DNA of 55,438 bases from Pseudomonas taiwanensis DSM 21245 (lineage in GTDB: Bacteria; Pseudomonadota; Gammaproteobacteria; Pseudomonadales; Pseudomonadaceae), in NCBI RefSeq assembly GCF_000425785.1, contig NZ_KE384453.1:1-55438 (forward strand), in the 5' to 3' direction. Numbering within the stretch: position 1 is the stretch's first letter; each line of letters starts with the position of its first letter. Under the pieces are notes generated by a model, which saw only the letters and a program-made list of their open reading frames with translations, was not told the origin of the DNA and did not search any database. Both the position numbers and the translations under genes were made by a program. Of the stretch, positions 1 to 8,945 are shown one piece after another.

Positions 1-2226
1 AGTGGTGGACTCGGTTCCAACATCAACGGCCAGTACGGTTACCTGACCCTGGATGCCAACGGCAATGGCGTTTACCACGCTTACCCCGACAGCGTGGCAG
101 GCTCTGGAGCGACGGATACCTTCGTCTACACCATCCGCGATGCCGATGGCGATGAAAGCACTGCGACCATCACCATCAACGTGCAGGGCGTTTGCCTGGT
201 GGCGTGCAAGGATGGCGACATTACGGTGTACGAAAATGCCTTGAACACCGGCAGCAATCCGGCGTCGACCGCCGAAACGGCGTCCGGCAGCCTGGTCGGG
301 TCGGTCAGTGGTGGTGTCGGCCCATGGACCTACAGCCTCGTTGGCAACGCCACCGGCCAGTACGGCCATATCCAGGTCAACCCGGATGGCACCTATACCT
401 ACAACCTGACGTCCCCTGCCAATACGCCCGGTGCCGAGCAAACGGTCGAGCATTTCACCTACAAGGCCACCGATGCGCTGGGCAATAGCGTGACGAGCAC
501 CATCGTCATCACTGTCGTCGACGATGTACCGAAAGCCCACTGCGACACTGTCTCGGTGTACGAAGGTAGCTCGGTGACGGGGAACGTGCTGTGGAATGAT
601 GTAGTCGGTGCCGATACCTTGGGCGACGGCAAGTATGTGGTTGGCGTGCGTGCAGGCCACGATACCTCCACCTCGGCCAGTGGTGGAGTGGGGACCAACG
701 TCAATGGCCAATATGGCTACTTGACCCTCGATGCCGATGGCAATGGCGTCTACCACGCCTATTCCAACAGCGTCTCAAAAGCCGGCGCTACTGACACCTT
801 TGTCTACACCATCCGCGACGCCGACGGTGATGAAAGCACCACGACCATCACCATCAACGTACAGGACAAGAACGGGCAGGTGTGCGGGGATGAAGGCGTC
901 CAAACGCTTGGCAATGGCTCGGGTCAAGACAAGAATGGCAACAACAGCCTGGTGTTCGAAAGCCAGGTCAAGGCTTTGGATCGCAGTGCGTTCATCACTA
1001 CGCCTGGCGTCATGACCGCTGCACTGGTGGTGCTTGGCTACCTGGGCCCGGTTGGCAATGCTAACGCCGAAGATGTGTTTACCGTCAGCTTGCGCAAGGG
1101 CGAAACCTTGAAGCTGGACCATGACCGCCCGGACGGCAACTTGACCATGGAATGGAAGGATGCCGGCGGCAGCTACCAGCCTGTTGCCGACGGCGGCAGC
1201 TTTACTGCCAGCCATGACGGGGTTTACAGCATCCACCTGGTCAACCCATCCAACGCGTCTGGCAACAGCAAGGCGGCCGAAAATTACAAGCTGAGCCTGG
1301 TGGTCGACTATGCCAATGCTGAAAACGGGGCCCAGCACAGCGGATACACGATGAGCGAGCACCACGGCAGTGGTGCCAGCGGTACGCTCGACCTCACCTA
1401 CCAGGGCAACGCGACGCACAATGGGTCGTCAGCCAACGATGTGTTGTTGGCCGGGGAGGGCAACAACACCCTGAACGGCAACAACGGGCACGATGTGCTG
1501 GTGGGCGGGGCAGGCAATGACAGTCTGTACGGAGGTAATGGCGATGACCTGTTGATCGGCGGCGCGGGCAATGACGTGCTCGATGGCGGCAATGGTATCG
1601 ACACCGCCAGCTATGCCAGCGCTACCGGACCGATCACTGTGAACCTGAGCATGGATGGTGCCCAGAACACAGGTGGGGCTGGGGTCGATACCCTGGCGCG
1701 TATCGAGAACCTGATTGGCTCGGACTATGGCGATACGCTGATCGGCAGCAGCGGTGACAATGTGCTGGATGGAGGTTTGGGCAACGATATGCTCAACGGG
1801 GGCAGTGGCCAAGACACCCTCATCGGCGGCCCAGGCAACGACACGGTGACGGGCGGCATTGGCAACGACACCTTCGTCTGGCACAAGGGCGACGCAGGCC
1901 ACGATACGGTCACCGACTTCACGCCGGGCAGTGACCATCTCGACCTGTCGCAGTTGTTGCAGGGCGAGCATGCTACTGCGGCGTCACTGGATGACTACTT
2001 GCACTTCAAGGTCAGTGGTACGGGCACGAATGTGGTTTCAACCATCGAAGTCAGCAGTGTGGCGGGGGCGCCACCCACCCAGACCATCGATTTGGCGGGG
2101 GTGGATCTGGCCCAGCATTATGGCGTGACAGCGGGGGCGGGCGGCGTGATTTCGGCGGGGCCGGACACAGCGACAATCATCAATGGCATGCTCAATGATC
2201 ATTCGCTGAAGGTGGATACCGTGTGA
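1..2226 (+). CDS. C-terminal part of a giant RTX/VCBS-type surface adhesin (partial, 5' end outside window)
   Basis: The frame is open from base 1, so the gene begins upstream; 741 codons are visible. Tandem extracellular beta-sandwich modules (VCBS/Bap type, motif TDTFVYTIRDADGDEST) occupy bases 1-186 and again 679-864, a period of 678 bases (226 residues). They are followed by a different bridging segment and then glycine-rich calcium-binding RTX nonapeptides (GGxGND-type) at about bases 1435-1870. The tail (bases 1870-2223) looks like the C-terminal type I secretion target region. Known family role: LapA/LapF-like cell-surface adhesins exported by an ABC/TolC-type system and used in attachment and biofilm. 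No exporter gene lies in the window. The next genes run the other way. Confidence 0.9.
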   Translation, partial: SGGLGSNINGQYGYLTLDANGNGVYHAYPDSVAGSGATDTFVYTIRDADGDESTATITINVQGVCLVACKDGDITVYENALNTGSNPASTAETASGSLVGSVSGGVGPWTYSLVGNATGQYGHIQVNPDGTYTYNLTSPANTPGAEQTVEHFTYKATDALGNSVTSTIVITVVDDVPKAHCDTVSVYEGSSVTGNVLWNDVVGADTLGDGKYVVGVRAGHDTSTSASGGVGTNVNGQYGYLTLDADGNGVYHAYSNSVSKAGATDTFVYTIRDADGDESTTTITINVQDKNGQVCGDEGVQTLGNGSGQDKNGNNSLVFESQVKALDRSAFITTPGVMTAALVVLGYLGPVGNANAEDVFTVSLRKGETLKLDHDRPDGNLTMEWKDAGGSYQPVADGGSFTASHDGVYSIHLVNPSNASGNSKAAENYKLSLVVDYANAENGAQHSGYTMSEHHGSGASGTLDLTYQGNATHNGSSANDVLLAGEGNNTLNGNNGHDVLVGGAGNDSLYGGNGDDLLIGGAGNDVLDGGNGIDTASYASATGPITVNLSMDGAQNTGGAGVDTLARIENLIGSDYGDTLIGSSGDNVLDGGLGNDMLNGGSGQDTLIGGPGNDTVTGGIGNDTFVWHKGDAGHDTVTDFTPGSDHLDLSQLLQGEHATAASLDDYLHFKVSGTGTNVVSTIEVSSVAGAPPTQTIDLAGVDLAQHYGVTAGAGGVISAGPDTATIINGMLNDHSLKVDTV

Positions 2227-2356
2227 AATGACTGGCGTGGTCGGATTGCTGGGGCCGTTTGGGTCCCACAGACAACAGTGCGGTGCTTGGCGGGCGCATT
2301 CGCTGTCGGTACGTGCGCGGCGGTAATGACGGGATGGTGGGCTTGGCTGTTTCTCG

Positions 2357-2400
2357 TGGGAGCGGCCTTGCGTCGCGAAAGGGAGCGCGCAGCGGTCCTC
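2357..2400. repeat. REP-like element
   Basis: Contains GGCCTTGCGTCGCGAAAGGG at 2364-2383. The identical 20-mer recurs at 31961-31980. This resembles the short intergenic REP sequences of the P. putida group. It lies downstream of the adhesin in a 194-base gap with no gene. Confidence 0.6.
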
Positions 2401-2420
2401 GGGAGCCAGCCACGCAGTCC

Positions 2421-2786
2421 TCAACCAGGCCGGCGCAGGGTCTTCTGTTTGAGGATGTACACGCTGACCAACACCGCGCTGGTCAGCATGAAAGCGCGTG
2501 CCCAGAACAGCGGTACCAGGTAACAGGACAGGCTGATGCTCGCCCACATCAAGCCGATCGCATAGACCTTGCCCTTGAGCGGAATGCCTTCGCCGCTCAG
2601 GTAATCTCGAATCCACGGCCCCAGCGTAGGATGGTTGATCAGCCAGTCGTGAAAGCGCGGCGAACTACGGGCGAAGCAGGCTGCTGCCAGCAGGAGGAAC
2701 GGGGTGGTGGGCAGCACCGGGAGGAAGATCCCCAACACCCCGAGCGCAACGCTGAGCCAGCCAATGGCCAGCAGCAGGTAGCGCAT
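2421..2786 (-). CDS. DUF454 (YbaN-type) small membrane protein
   Basis: A 121-residue protein starting MRYLLLAIGW. It is very hydrophobic, with membrane segments near residues 2-20, 22-38 and a pair near 75-110. The motif LGxxGIFLPVLPTTPFLLLAAxCFARSSPRF is the DUF454/YbaN signature. I chose ATG 2786 because the frame upstream (to 2861) encodes an unlikely Cys/His-rich stretch. It follows the UPF0149 gene by 7 bases, so the two are probably cotranscribed. The molecular function of the family is unknown. Confidence 0.85.
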   Translation of the reverse strand: MRYLLLAIGWLSVALGVLGIFLPVLPTTPFLLLAAACFARSSPRFHDWLINHPTLGPWIRDYLSGEGIPLKGKVYAIGLMWASISLSCYLVPLFWARAFMLTSAVLVSVYILKQKTLRRPG

Positions 2787-2793
2787 GACCGAC

Positions 2794-3381
2794 TCAGTGG
2801 TGGCGTGGCTTGAGCAGTGCCGGCTTCTCGTCAGGTGCGTGCAGCAGCAGGAACAATGCACTCAGCGCCTCGGGAATCTGCACGATCATGTCGTCCTGCA
2901 GGTTGGCGTTACTGGCAATGTCGCTGAACTCGGGCTGCTCGTCGAACAGGCCAGAGCCGACCATGATCGGCAGCAGCATCTCGCTGACTTCTTCTTCGGC
3001 GTTTTCGAACCAGGCTTCCTCGCGCAGGAAGACGCCTTCCATGAACCCGATGCACCAGCCACGCAGGTCGGAGTCATCCGGCTCATCGGTCAGGTCCAGG
3101 TCGCACGGCAGGTCGAACTCTTCGTCGCTGGCCAACTGGCGGGCGATGTGGGCCTTGAGTGCCACCAGGGTCGCCTCGATCTCGGTGCGCTGGGCATCGC
3201 TGGCGTAATGGGGCTCTTCGGCGAACAGCGCGTCGATCCATTCGCGCTCGGGCACTTCTTCCGAGCAGATCGACAGCGCGGTCAGGTAGCCATGGGCGGC
3301 GACGTAGTCCAGCGCTTCTTCGTGCAGCTCATCGGCGTCGAGGAAGGCTTGCAGGCGGGTCAGTTGCTCGGCGAAGGACAT
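2794..3381 (-). CDS. UPF0149 (YecA/YgfB) family protein
   Basis: A 195-residue acidic protein. The conserved core WCIGFMEGVFLREEAW and the C-terminal half match the YecA/YgfB (UPF0149) family. It lacks the C-terminal SEC-C zinc motif of YecA and ends in a short basic tail, KPRHH. The ATG at 3381 is preceded by an AAGG-type ribosome site. It is transcribed with the DUF454 gene and divergently from recQ. Function not established from sequence. Confidence 0.85.
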   Translation of the reverse strand: MSFAEQLTRLQAFLDADELHEEALDYVAAHGYLTALSICSEEVPEREWIDALFAEEPHYASDAQRTEIEATLVALKAHIARQLASDEEFDLPCDLDLTDEPDDSDLRGWCIGFMEGVFLREEAWFENAEEEVSEMLLPIMVGSGLFDEQPEFSDIASNANLQDDMIVQIPEALSALFLLLHAPDEKPALLKPRHH

Positions 3382-3491
3382 TACAGGGCTACCTTGGGGA
3401 ATAAACGATAGTGAATTCTAGCACCTTGCAGCGGCGACGGTGCAAAGGGAACGTCTGTCACCAGGGCACCCTGTGCCACGATGCACTGCGG

Positions 3492-3497
3492 TATACT
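3492..3497 (+). promoter_or_regulatory. Candidate -10 element of the recQ promoter
   Basis: TATACT lies 131 bases upstream of the recQ start in the 246-base gap shared with the divergent UPF0149 gene. No convincing -35 is visible 16-18 bases before it. Inferred from the hexamer and position only. Confidence 0.35.
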
Positions 3498-3627
3498 CCG
3501 CGATTTTTCATCCAGGGGCGGGTTTTCCCGGTCATCTGGCAAAAGCCGCTTACGCATTTGCTGTGTGCGCAGCGGGTTTTTCGTCCAGCCTGTGTCCAGG
3601 ATGGTACGGCGATTGGTGGAGTTGCAC

Positions 3628-5772
3628 ATGCTCGAACAGGCTCAGCGCGTTCTCAAGGATATCTTCGGCTACGACAGTTTCCGCGGGCGTCAGGCCGCGA
3701 TCATCGAATGCGTGGCCAAAGGTGGCGATGCCTTGGTGCTGATGCCCACCGGTGGCGGCAAGTCGCTGTGTTTCCAGGTGCCCGGATTGCTGCGCACGGG
3801 CTTGACTGTGGTGGTGTCGCCCCTGATCGCGCTGATGGACGATCAGGTCGCTACTCTCGATGAGCTGGGCGTTGCGGCCGCCGCGCTGAATTCGACCTTG
3901 AGCCCCGAGCAGCAGCGCGACCTGGCCGGGCGTTTGCGCCGCGGCGAAGTGAAGATGCTCTACCTGGCGCCTGAACGTCTGGTACAGCCGCGCATGCTGG
4001 AGTTCCTGCGAGGCCGGGACATCGCCCTGTTCGCCATCGACGAGGCCCATTGCGTTTCGCAGTGGGGCCATGACTTCCGCCCTGAATACCTGCAACTGGG
4101 CCAGTTGGCCGAATTGTTCCCGCATGTACCGCGCATTGCGCTGACGGCCACCGCCGACATGCGCACCCGGGAGGAAATCGTCCAGCGCCTGCACCTGCAG
4201 GGGGCTGAACGTTTCCTGTCGAGTTTCGACCGGCCGAACATCTTCTACCGTATCGTCCCTAAGGAGGCGCCGCGCAAGCAGCTGATGGCATTCCTGGGCG
4301 AGCGTCGTGGCAACGCTGGCATCGTCTACTGCCTGTCGCGCAAGAAGGTCGACGAAACCGCTGCCTTCCTGTGTGAGCAGGGCTTCCCGGCGCTGCCGTA
4401 TCACGCCGGCCTGGCTGCCGAGACACGGGCAGCCAACCAGCACCGCTTCCTCAACGAGGAAGGGTTGATCATGGTCGCCACCATTGCTTTCGGCATGGGC
4501 ATCGATAAGCCCAACGTGCGTTTCGTGGCTCACCTGGACCTGCCAAAGTCGCTTGAAGCCTACTACCAGGAAACCGGCCGCGCCGGCCGTGACGGGTTGC
4601 CGTCCGACGCCTGGATGGCGTACGGCCTGCAGGACATGGTGATGCTCAAGCAGATGCTGCAGAACTCCGAGGGCGACGAACGCCACAAGCGCATCGAGCA
4701 GCACAAGCTCGACGCGATGCTGGCCCTGTGTGAAGAAACCCGCTGCCGGCGTCAGGCCCTGCTGGCTTATTTCGATGAAATCCTCGAGCAGCCATGTGGC
4801 CATTGCGACAACTGCGTCGACCAGGTTCAGACCTGGGATGCCACGGAACCGGCGCGCCAGGCGCTGTCGACGGTATTTCGCACAGGTCAGCGCTACGGTG
4901 TCGGTCATCTGGTGGATGTCTTGCTGGGCAAGGACACCGAAAAGGTGCGCAACTTCGGCCACGAGAAACTTTCGGTGTTCGGGGTAGGCAAGGCGCTGGC
5001 CGAGGCCGAGTGGCGTTCGCTGTTCCGTCAACTGGTCGCACGCGGGTTGGTGGACATCGACCTAGAGGGTTATGGCGGTTTGCGTCTGTCCGACAGCTGC
5101 AGGCCCCTGCTGCGCGGCGAAGTGACCTTGCAGTTGCGCCGCGACCTCAAGCCCCAGACGGTGGCCAAGACGTCCTCCAGCGCTGGCAGCCCTGCCAGCC
5201 AACTGGTGCGCGCCGAGGAGCGCGAGCTGTGGGAAGCGCTGCGCACGTTGCGGCGCAAGCTGGCCGAGGAGCACAGCGTGCCACCTTATGTCATCTTTCC
5301 CGACTCGACGCTGCTGGAGATGCTGCGCAGCCAGCCTGCCAGCCTCAGCGACATGGCCCAGGTCAGCGGCGTCGGTGCGCGTAAACTGGAGCGCTACGGC
5401 CAGGCCTTCCTCGAGGTGCTCAATGGCGCGGGCGGCACGGCTGAGGCGCCGAAGGTGGTGCTCGACTTGCGCCACGAACTGGTCAGCCTGGCCCGTGCCG
5501 GCATGACACCTGCGCAAATCGCCGGCCAGCTCAACTGCAGCGAGAAGAACGTCTATAGCCTCCTGGCCGAAGCGCTGGGTCGTCAGGAACTGAGCCTGGA
5601 GCAGGCCCTGGATCTTCCCGAAGACCTGCTCATGGAAGTTCAGGACGCCTTTCTCGACGGTGAGGGCGAGTTGCCTCCGGTGTCTGCGATTGCGCCAATG
5701 TTCGGGGCGCGGGTGCCGGAGGGGGTGCTCTATTGCGTCCGGGCGGCGCTGGCGGCGGAGTTCGAACTCTGA
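3628..5772 (+). CDS. recQ: ATP-dependent DNA helicase RecQ
   Basis: A 714-residue RecQ-family 3'-5' DNA helicase acting in recombination and stalled-fork repair. Walker A MPTGGGKS is at residues 39-46 and DEAH at 138-141 (IDEAHCVSQWGHDFRP). Helicase motif VI (QETGRAGRDG) is followed by the zinc-binding RQC cysteines at about 373-395 (CRRQ...CGHCDNC). An RQC winged helix comes next, then an HRDC domain near residues 530-600. A further C-terminal extension carries a helix-turn-helix-like stretch (AGMTPAQIAGQLNCSEKNV), making the protein about 100 residues longer than E. coli RecQ. The start at ATG 3628 is supported by GGTGGAG just upstream and by homology beginning MLEQAQRVL. Confidence 0.96.
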   Translation: MLEQAQRVLKDIFGYDSFRGRQAAIIECVAKGGDALVLMPTGGGKSLCFQVPGLLRTGLTVVVSPLIALMDDQVATLDELGVAAAALNSTLSPEQQRDLAGRLRRGEVKMLYLAPERLVQPRMLEFLRGRDIALFAIDEAHCVSQWGHDFRPEYLQLGQLAELFPHVPRIALTATADMRTREEIVQRLHLQGAERFLSSFDRPNIFYRIVPKEAPRKQLMAFLGERRGNAGIVYCLSRKKVDETAAFLCEQGFPALPYHAGLAAETRAANQHRFLNEEGLIMVATIAFGMGIDKPNVRFVAHLDLPKSLEAYYQETGRAGRDGLPSDAWMAYGLQDMVMLKQMLQNSEGDERHKRIEQHKLDAMLALCEETRCRRQALLAYFDEILEQPCGHCDNCVDQVQTWDATEPARQALSTVFRTGQRYGVGHLVDVLLGKDTEKVRNFGHEKLSVFGVGKALAEAEWRSLFRQLVARGLVDIDLEGYGGLRLSDSCRPLLRGEVTLQLRRDLKPQTVAKTSSSAGSPASQLVRAEERELWEALRTLRRKLAEEHSVPPYVIFPDSTLLEMLRSQPASLSDMAQVSGVGARKLERYGQAFLEVLNGAGGTAEAPKVVLDLRHELVSLARAGMTPAQIAGQLNCSEKNVYSLLAEALGRQELSLEQALDLPEDLLMEVQDAFLDGEGELPPVSAIAPMFGARVPEGVLYCVRAALAAEFEL

Positions 5773-5871
5773 TCGCAGGCATTTCGCCCAACGGCTGACC
5801 TTTGTCATGCTTTTTGACGATAATCGGACGTTTCCGCGCGGCGCAGCCTTGCTTGATGGCAGCGAGCATGG

Positions 5872-5890
5872 TTAGCTGGCTAATAATTAG
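5872..5890. promoter_or_regulatory. Overlapping inverted repeats, candidate MarR operator
   Basis: TTAGC-TG-GCTAA (5872-5883) overlaps CTAAT-A-ATTAG (5880-5890), both with perfect arms, 21-39 bases before the MarR start codon. Position and symmetry fit an autoregulatory MarR operator over the promoter. This is inference; the exact recognition sequence of this regulator is not known to me. Confidence 0.55.
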
Positions 5891-5910
5891 TTCTAGTCAA
5901 TGAGTTGCTT

Positions 5911-6348
5911 ATGCCCCTGACCGACAACCAACACCGTTTTGGCATGCAGCTGGCCCAGATGTCCCGGGGTTGGCGTGCTGAACTGGACCGCCGCCTGGCC
6001 GGGCTCAACTTGTCCCAGGCTCGGTGGCTGGTGTTGCTGCATCTGGCGCGTTTCGACGAAGCTCCCACCCAGCGTGAGCTGGCCCAGAGTGTCGGGGTCG
6101 AAGGGCCGACCTTGGCGCGTCTGCTCGATAGTCTGGAAAGCCAGGGGCTGGTGCGCCGTCAGGCGGTGATGGAGGACCGGCGTGCGAAGAAGATTCTGCT
6201 GTGCCCACCGGCCAAACCGCTGATCGACCAGATCGAAACCATCGCCAATGCCTTGCGCCAGGAGCTGTTCACCGGGGTGGAGGAAGCGGACCTGGAAGTG
6301 TGCATGCGCGTGCATGCGAAGATTCTGGCGAACCTCGAAAAGTCCTGA
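5911..6348 (+). CDS. MarR family transcriptional regulator
   Basis: A 145-residue winged-helix regulator. The DNA-binding core is residues 30-100 (SQARWLVLLHLARFDEAPTQRELAQ ... GPTLARLLDSLESQGLVRR ... DRRAKKI), with the usual wing DRRAKK. ATG 5911 is preferred over the in-frame TTG at 5905. Two overlapping inverted repeats lie immediately upstream, suggesting autoregulation. Neighbours (recQ upstream, a convergent patatin gene downstream) do not reveal a ligand. Family members typically repress efflux or stress genes and release DNA on binding phenolic or oxidising ligands. Confidence 0.88.
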   Translation: MPLTDNQHRFGMQLAQMSRGWRAELDRRLAGLNLSQARWLVLLHLARFDEAPTQRELAQSVGVEGPTLARLLDSLESQGLVRRQAVMEDRRAKKILLCPPAKPLIDQIETIANALRQELFTGVEEADLEVCMRVHAKILANLEKS

Positions 6349-6409
6349 CCCCTAGGTAAATGCAGGCGCCGGCTTGCTGGCGATTGGGCTGCAGCGCGGC
6401 CCTGGCGCG

Positions 6410-8596
6410 TCAGAAGGTATGCCCCAGGTTCAGATACACCGCCTTCTGATGCGCATCGTTCGCCCCGTAACTCAAATTCAGCGGCCCCAGCGGCGTCTCC
6501 AGCCCCAGGAAGATGCTCGCCGCATTGATGTAGCCACTGTCGAATTCATTGTCGTTGTTCCAGGCTCGGCCACGCTCCAGCGAGCCGCCGATGTACAGCG
6601 GGAAATCCAACGGCACATAGGCCCTGGGCGTCAGGCGACGGTAGTAGACCATGCGCAGGAGGCTGATGTTCTGCCCTGACACCGAGTCCTGCCGAAAGCC
6701 CGAGAGCTGTCGCGCACCACCGATGACGAAACTCGAGGTGACCACTTCGGCGTCATCCAGCGTGCGCCCGTAGCGGCCGCCCAGCACCCAGGTATTCGGC
6801 CCGCTGCTCATGGCTTTGTCCAAGTTGAACTGCCATTGCCTGTAGTCCTGGTCCGAATCCAGCGAGGCATCATACTTGCGCAAGGTCAGGCCAATATCTT
6901 CGCCGTGGTGAGGGAAGTACACATTGTCGAGTGTGTCGAACGAGTACTTCAGTTCATAGAAGCCCTCGTTGAAGCTGACCTTGGGCAGGTCCTGGTCGCC
7001 GACGCGCACGTCAGCTTCGCCCCAGGCCTTGCCCACGCCCAGGCGCACTTCGCCATTGGTGCTGATCTGACGGCCGACATTCAGGCCGAAACCATAACGT
7101 TCGAGGCGGTATTCAGCGATGGGGTCGTTGTCCAGCGTCGCCTCGATGTTCTGCGAGCCGAAGTCCAGGTACGGCGCCACGAAGTAACGTGAACCCACGT
7201 CCAGCGGTTGGTAGAACTCACTGTAAAGCTCCTGCAGGTCGCCGATCTGTGCGCGGGTCAGCCATTCGGCACCCAGGCTGTTGATACCGTTGACCCGATA
7301 GCTGGCGCCCAGGTTGAAGGCACTGTCGCCACGCAGGTCATCCGACAGGTTAAGGCCCAGGCGCAGGTAGTCGGTGCCGCTACGTTTCCCGCGGGCGTTG
7401 ATCACCAGGGTATTATCGTCGCCCTTGTGCACCACGCGGTACTGCACCCGGTCGAAGTAGTCCAGGCCATACAAGGTGCCCATGTCGGTTTGCAGACGGT
7501 CCAGCTCCAGAGGCGCGCCGATCGGCTGGCGGATGTAGGAACGAATGACCTCGTCGCTGACCTTGGCGTCGTTCTCTATCCGAATCCGGGTAATGACCGG
7601 CGTGCGCTGGCGGGGCGAGCGGGCCGCGGCCAGGCCTGCATCGCCGTCGGGCTGGCGTAGGCTGGCCAGGCGCGAATCGAGCAGGCGGGTGGCGCGGTAG
7701 CCCGCGTCGATCATGTCATGGGCGCGGCCGAAGTCGGTGACGCCATAGGCAGCCAGCGGCGGCTGGATCAGGATGTCGTCGCGGTGCAGGCTGGCCAGTT
7801 GCTCCTCGGAATTGCGCCGGGTCATCAGGGTGATCGACTGGTTGAGCACATCGACCACCGTGGCCAGCTGTTTGCGGTCACGTAGTGGAGTACCGATGTC
7901 CACGACGATGGCCAGGTCCACGCCCATGTCGCGGGCCACATCCACGGGGATGTTGTCGACCATGCCGCCGTCCACCAGCAGGCGTCCGTCCAGCTCGACA
8001 GGCGCGAACACCGCGGGTATCGACATGCTGGCACGGATCACCTGGGGCAGATGGCCACGGCGGAACACCACTTTCTCGCCGCTGGCGATGTCGGTGGCCA
8101 CGGCGCGGAAAGGGATCGGCAGTTTGTCGAAGTCGCGGGTGTCGGCAGTGTGGGCCAGTTTGCTTTCCAGCAGCAGGGACAGGTTCTGGCCCTGGATCAC
8201 GCCCAAGGGCAGGCCGATGCTACCGTCGTCGCGAAAGCTCAGTTTCTGTTTGACCAGAAAGTCGCGGTCGTCCTGTTTGCGGCGAAACGGCACGTCCTTG
8301 CGCGGTGGGGCGTCGGACAACGCCTGTTGCCAGTCGAGTGTGGTGGCCAGTTTCTCCAGCTCCTGAACGCTGTAGCCCGAGGCATACAAACCGCCGATCA
8401 CCGCGCCCATGCTGGTGCCGGCAATGGCATCGATGCGTACACCCTGTTCCTCCAGGGCCTTGAGTACGCCAATGTGAGCCAGGCCACGGGCGGCGCCACC
8501 GGAGAGCACCAGGCCAACCTTGGGCCTGGCTTGCTCGGTGGCGAGGGCGGTAACGGAGGTGAGCATCAGCAAAAGGCAGAACAGCAGGCGGCGCAT
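6410..8596 (-). CDS. Patatin-like phospholipase with outer-membrane beta-barrel (PlpD-like, type Vd)
   Basis: A 728-residue protein. The N-terminal signal peptide is residues 1-20 (MRRLLFCLLLMLTSVTALA). The patatin domain has the oxyanion loop GGAARGLAHIG (33-43), nucleophile motif GTSMG (Ser62) and the DGG aspartate near residue 209. A POTRA-like segment follows at about 320-400, then a C-terminal Omp85-type 16-strand barrel ending in a terminal Phe (NLGHTF). The architecture is that of type Vd autotransporter lipases such as P. aeruginosa PlpD. ATG 8596 is preferred over the in-frame TTG at 8608. The gene is divergent from the Rdx gene and convergent with marR. Confidence 0.92.
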   Translation of the reverse strand: MRRLLFCLLLMLTSVTALATEQARPKVGLVLSGGAARGLAHIGVLKALEEQGVRIDAIAGTSMGAVIGGLYASGYSVQELEKLATTLDWQQALSDAPPRKDVPFRRKQDDRDFLVKQKLSFRDDGSIGLPLGVIQGQNLSLLLESKLAHTADTRDFDKLPIPFRAVATDIASGEKVVFRRGHLPQVIRASMSIPAVFAPVELDGRLLVDGGMVDNIPVDVARDMGVDLAIVVDIGTPLRDRKQLATVVDVLNQSITLMTRRNSEEQLASLHRDDILIQPPLAAYGVTDFGRAHDMIDAGYRATRLLDSRLASLRQPDGDAGLAAARSPRQRTPVITRIRIENDAKVSDEVIRSYIRQPIGAPLELDRLQTDMGTLYGLDYFDRVQYRVVHKGDDNTLVINARGKRSGTDYLRLGLNLSDDLRGDSAFNLGASYRVNGINSLGAEWLTRAQIGDLQELYSEFYQPLDVGSRYFVAPYLDFGSQNIEATLDNDPIAEYRLERYGFGLNVGRQISTNGEVRLGVGKAWGEADVRVGDQDLPKVSFNEGFYELKYSFDTLDNVYFPHHGEDIGLTLRKYDASLDSDQDYRQWQFNLDKAMSSGPNTWVLGGRYGRTLDDAEVVTSSFVIGGARQLSGFRQDSVSGQNISLLRMVYYRRLTPRAYVPLDFPLYIGGSLERGRAWNNDNEFDSGYINAASIFLGLETPLGPLNLSYGANDAHQKAVYLNLGHTF

Positions 8597-8663
8597 CGTG
8601 AGTCTCAAATACTGGCGTAAAGACCGCTAGTATAAGCGGCCCCTTACCTGGAGATGCCTCGCC

Positions 8664-8945
8664 ATGGCCAACAGCAAACCGGAAATCGTTATCAACTATT
8701 GCACACAGTGCCAGTGGCTGCTGCGCGCCGCCTGGTTGGCCCAGGAGCTGCTCACTACGTTTTCCGACGACCTGGGGCGGGTGGCGTTGGAGCCGGGTAC
8801 CGGTGGGGTGTTCCGGATCACCTGCGATGGCGTGCAGATCTGGGAGCGCAAGGCCGATGGTGGCTTCCCCGAGGCCAAGGTGCTCAAGCAGCGGGTCAGG
8901 GATCAGATCGACCCGCAGCGTGACCTGGGCCACAACGATCGTTGA
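8664..8945 (+). CDS. SelT/SelW/SelH (Rdx) family thioredoxin-like protein
   Basis: A 93-residue protein with a beta-alpha-beta start IVINYCTQCQWLLRA carrying a CxxC redox pair (Cys13, Cys16), and the conserved GTGGVFRI ... WERKADGGFPEAKVLKQ core of the Rdx family. Both redox positions are Cys; there is no in-frame TGA that would indicate selenocysteine. A redox role is inferred from the family. The TGA stop abuts the convergent EamA stop (TGATCA at 8943-8948). Confidence 0.88.
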   Translation: MANSKPEIVINYCTQCQWLLRAAWLAQELLTTFSDDLGRVALEPGTGGVFRITCDGVQIWERKADGGFPEAKVLKQRVRDQIDPQRDLGHNDR

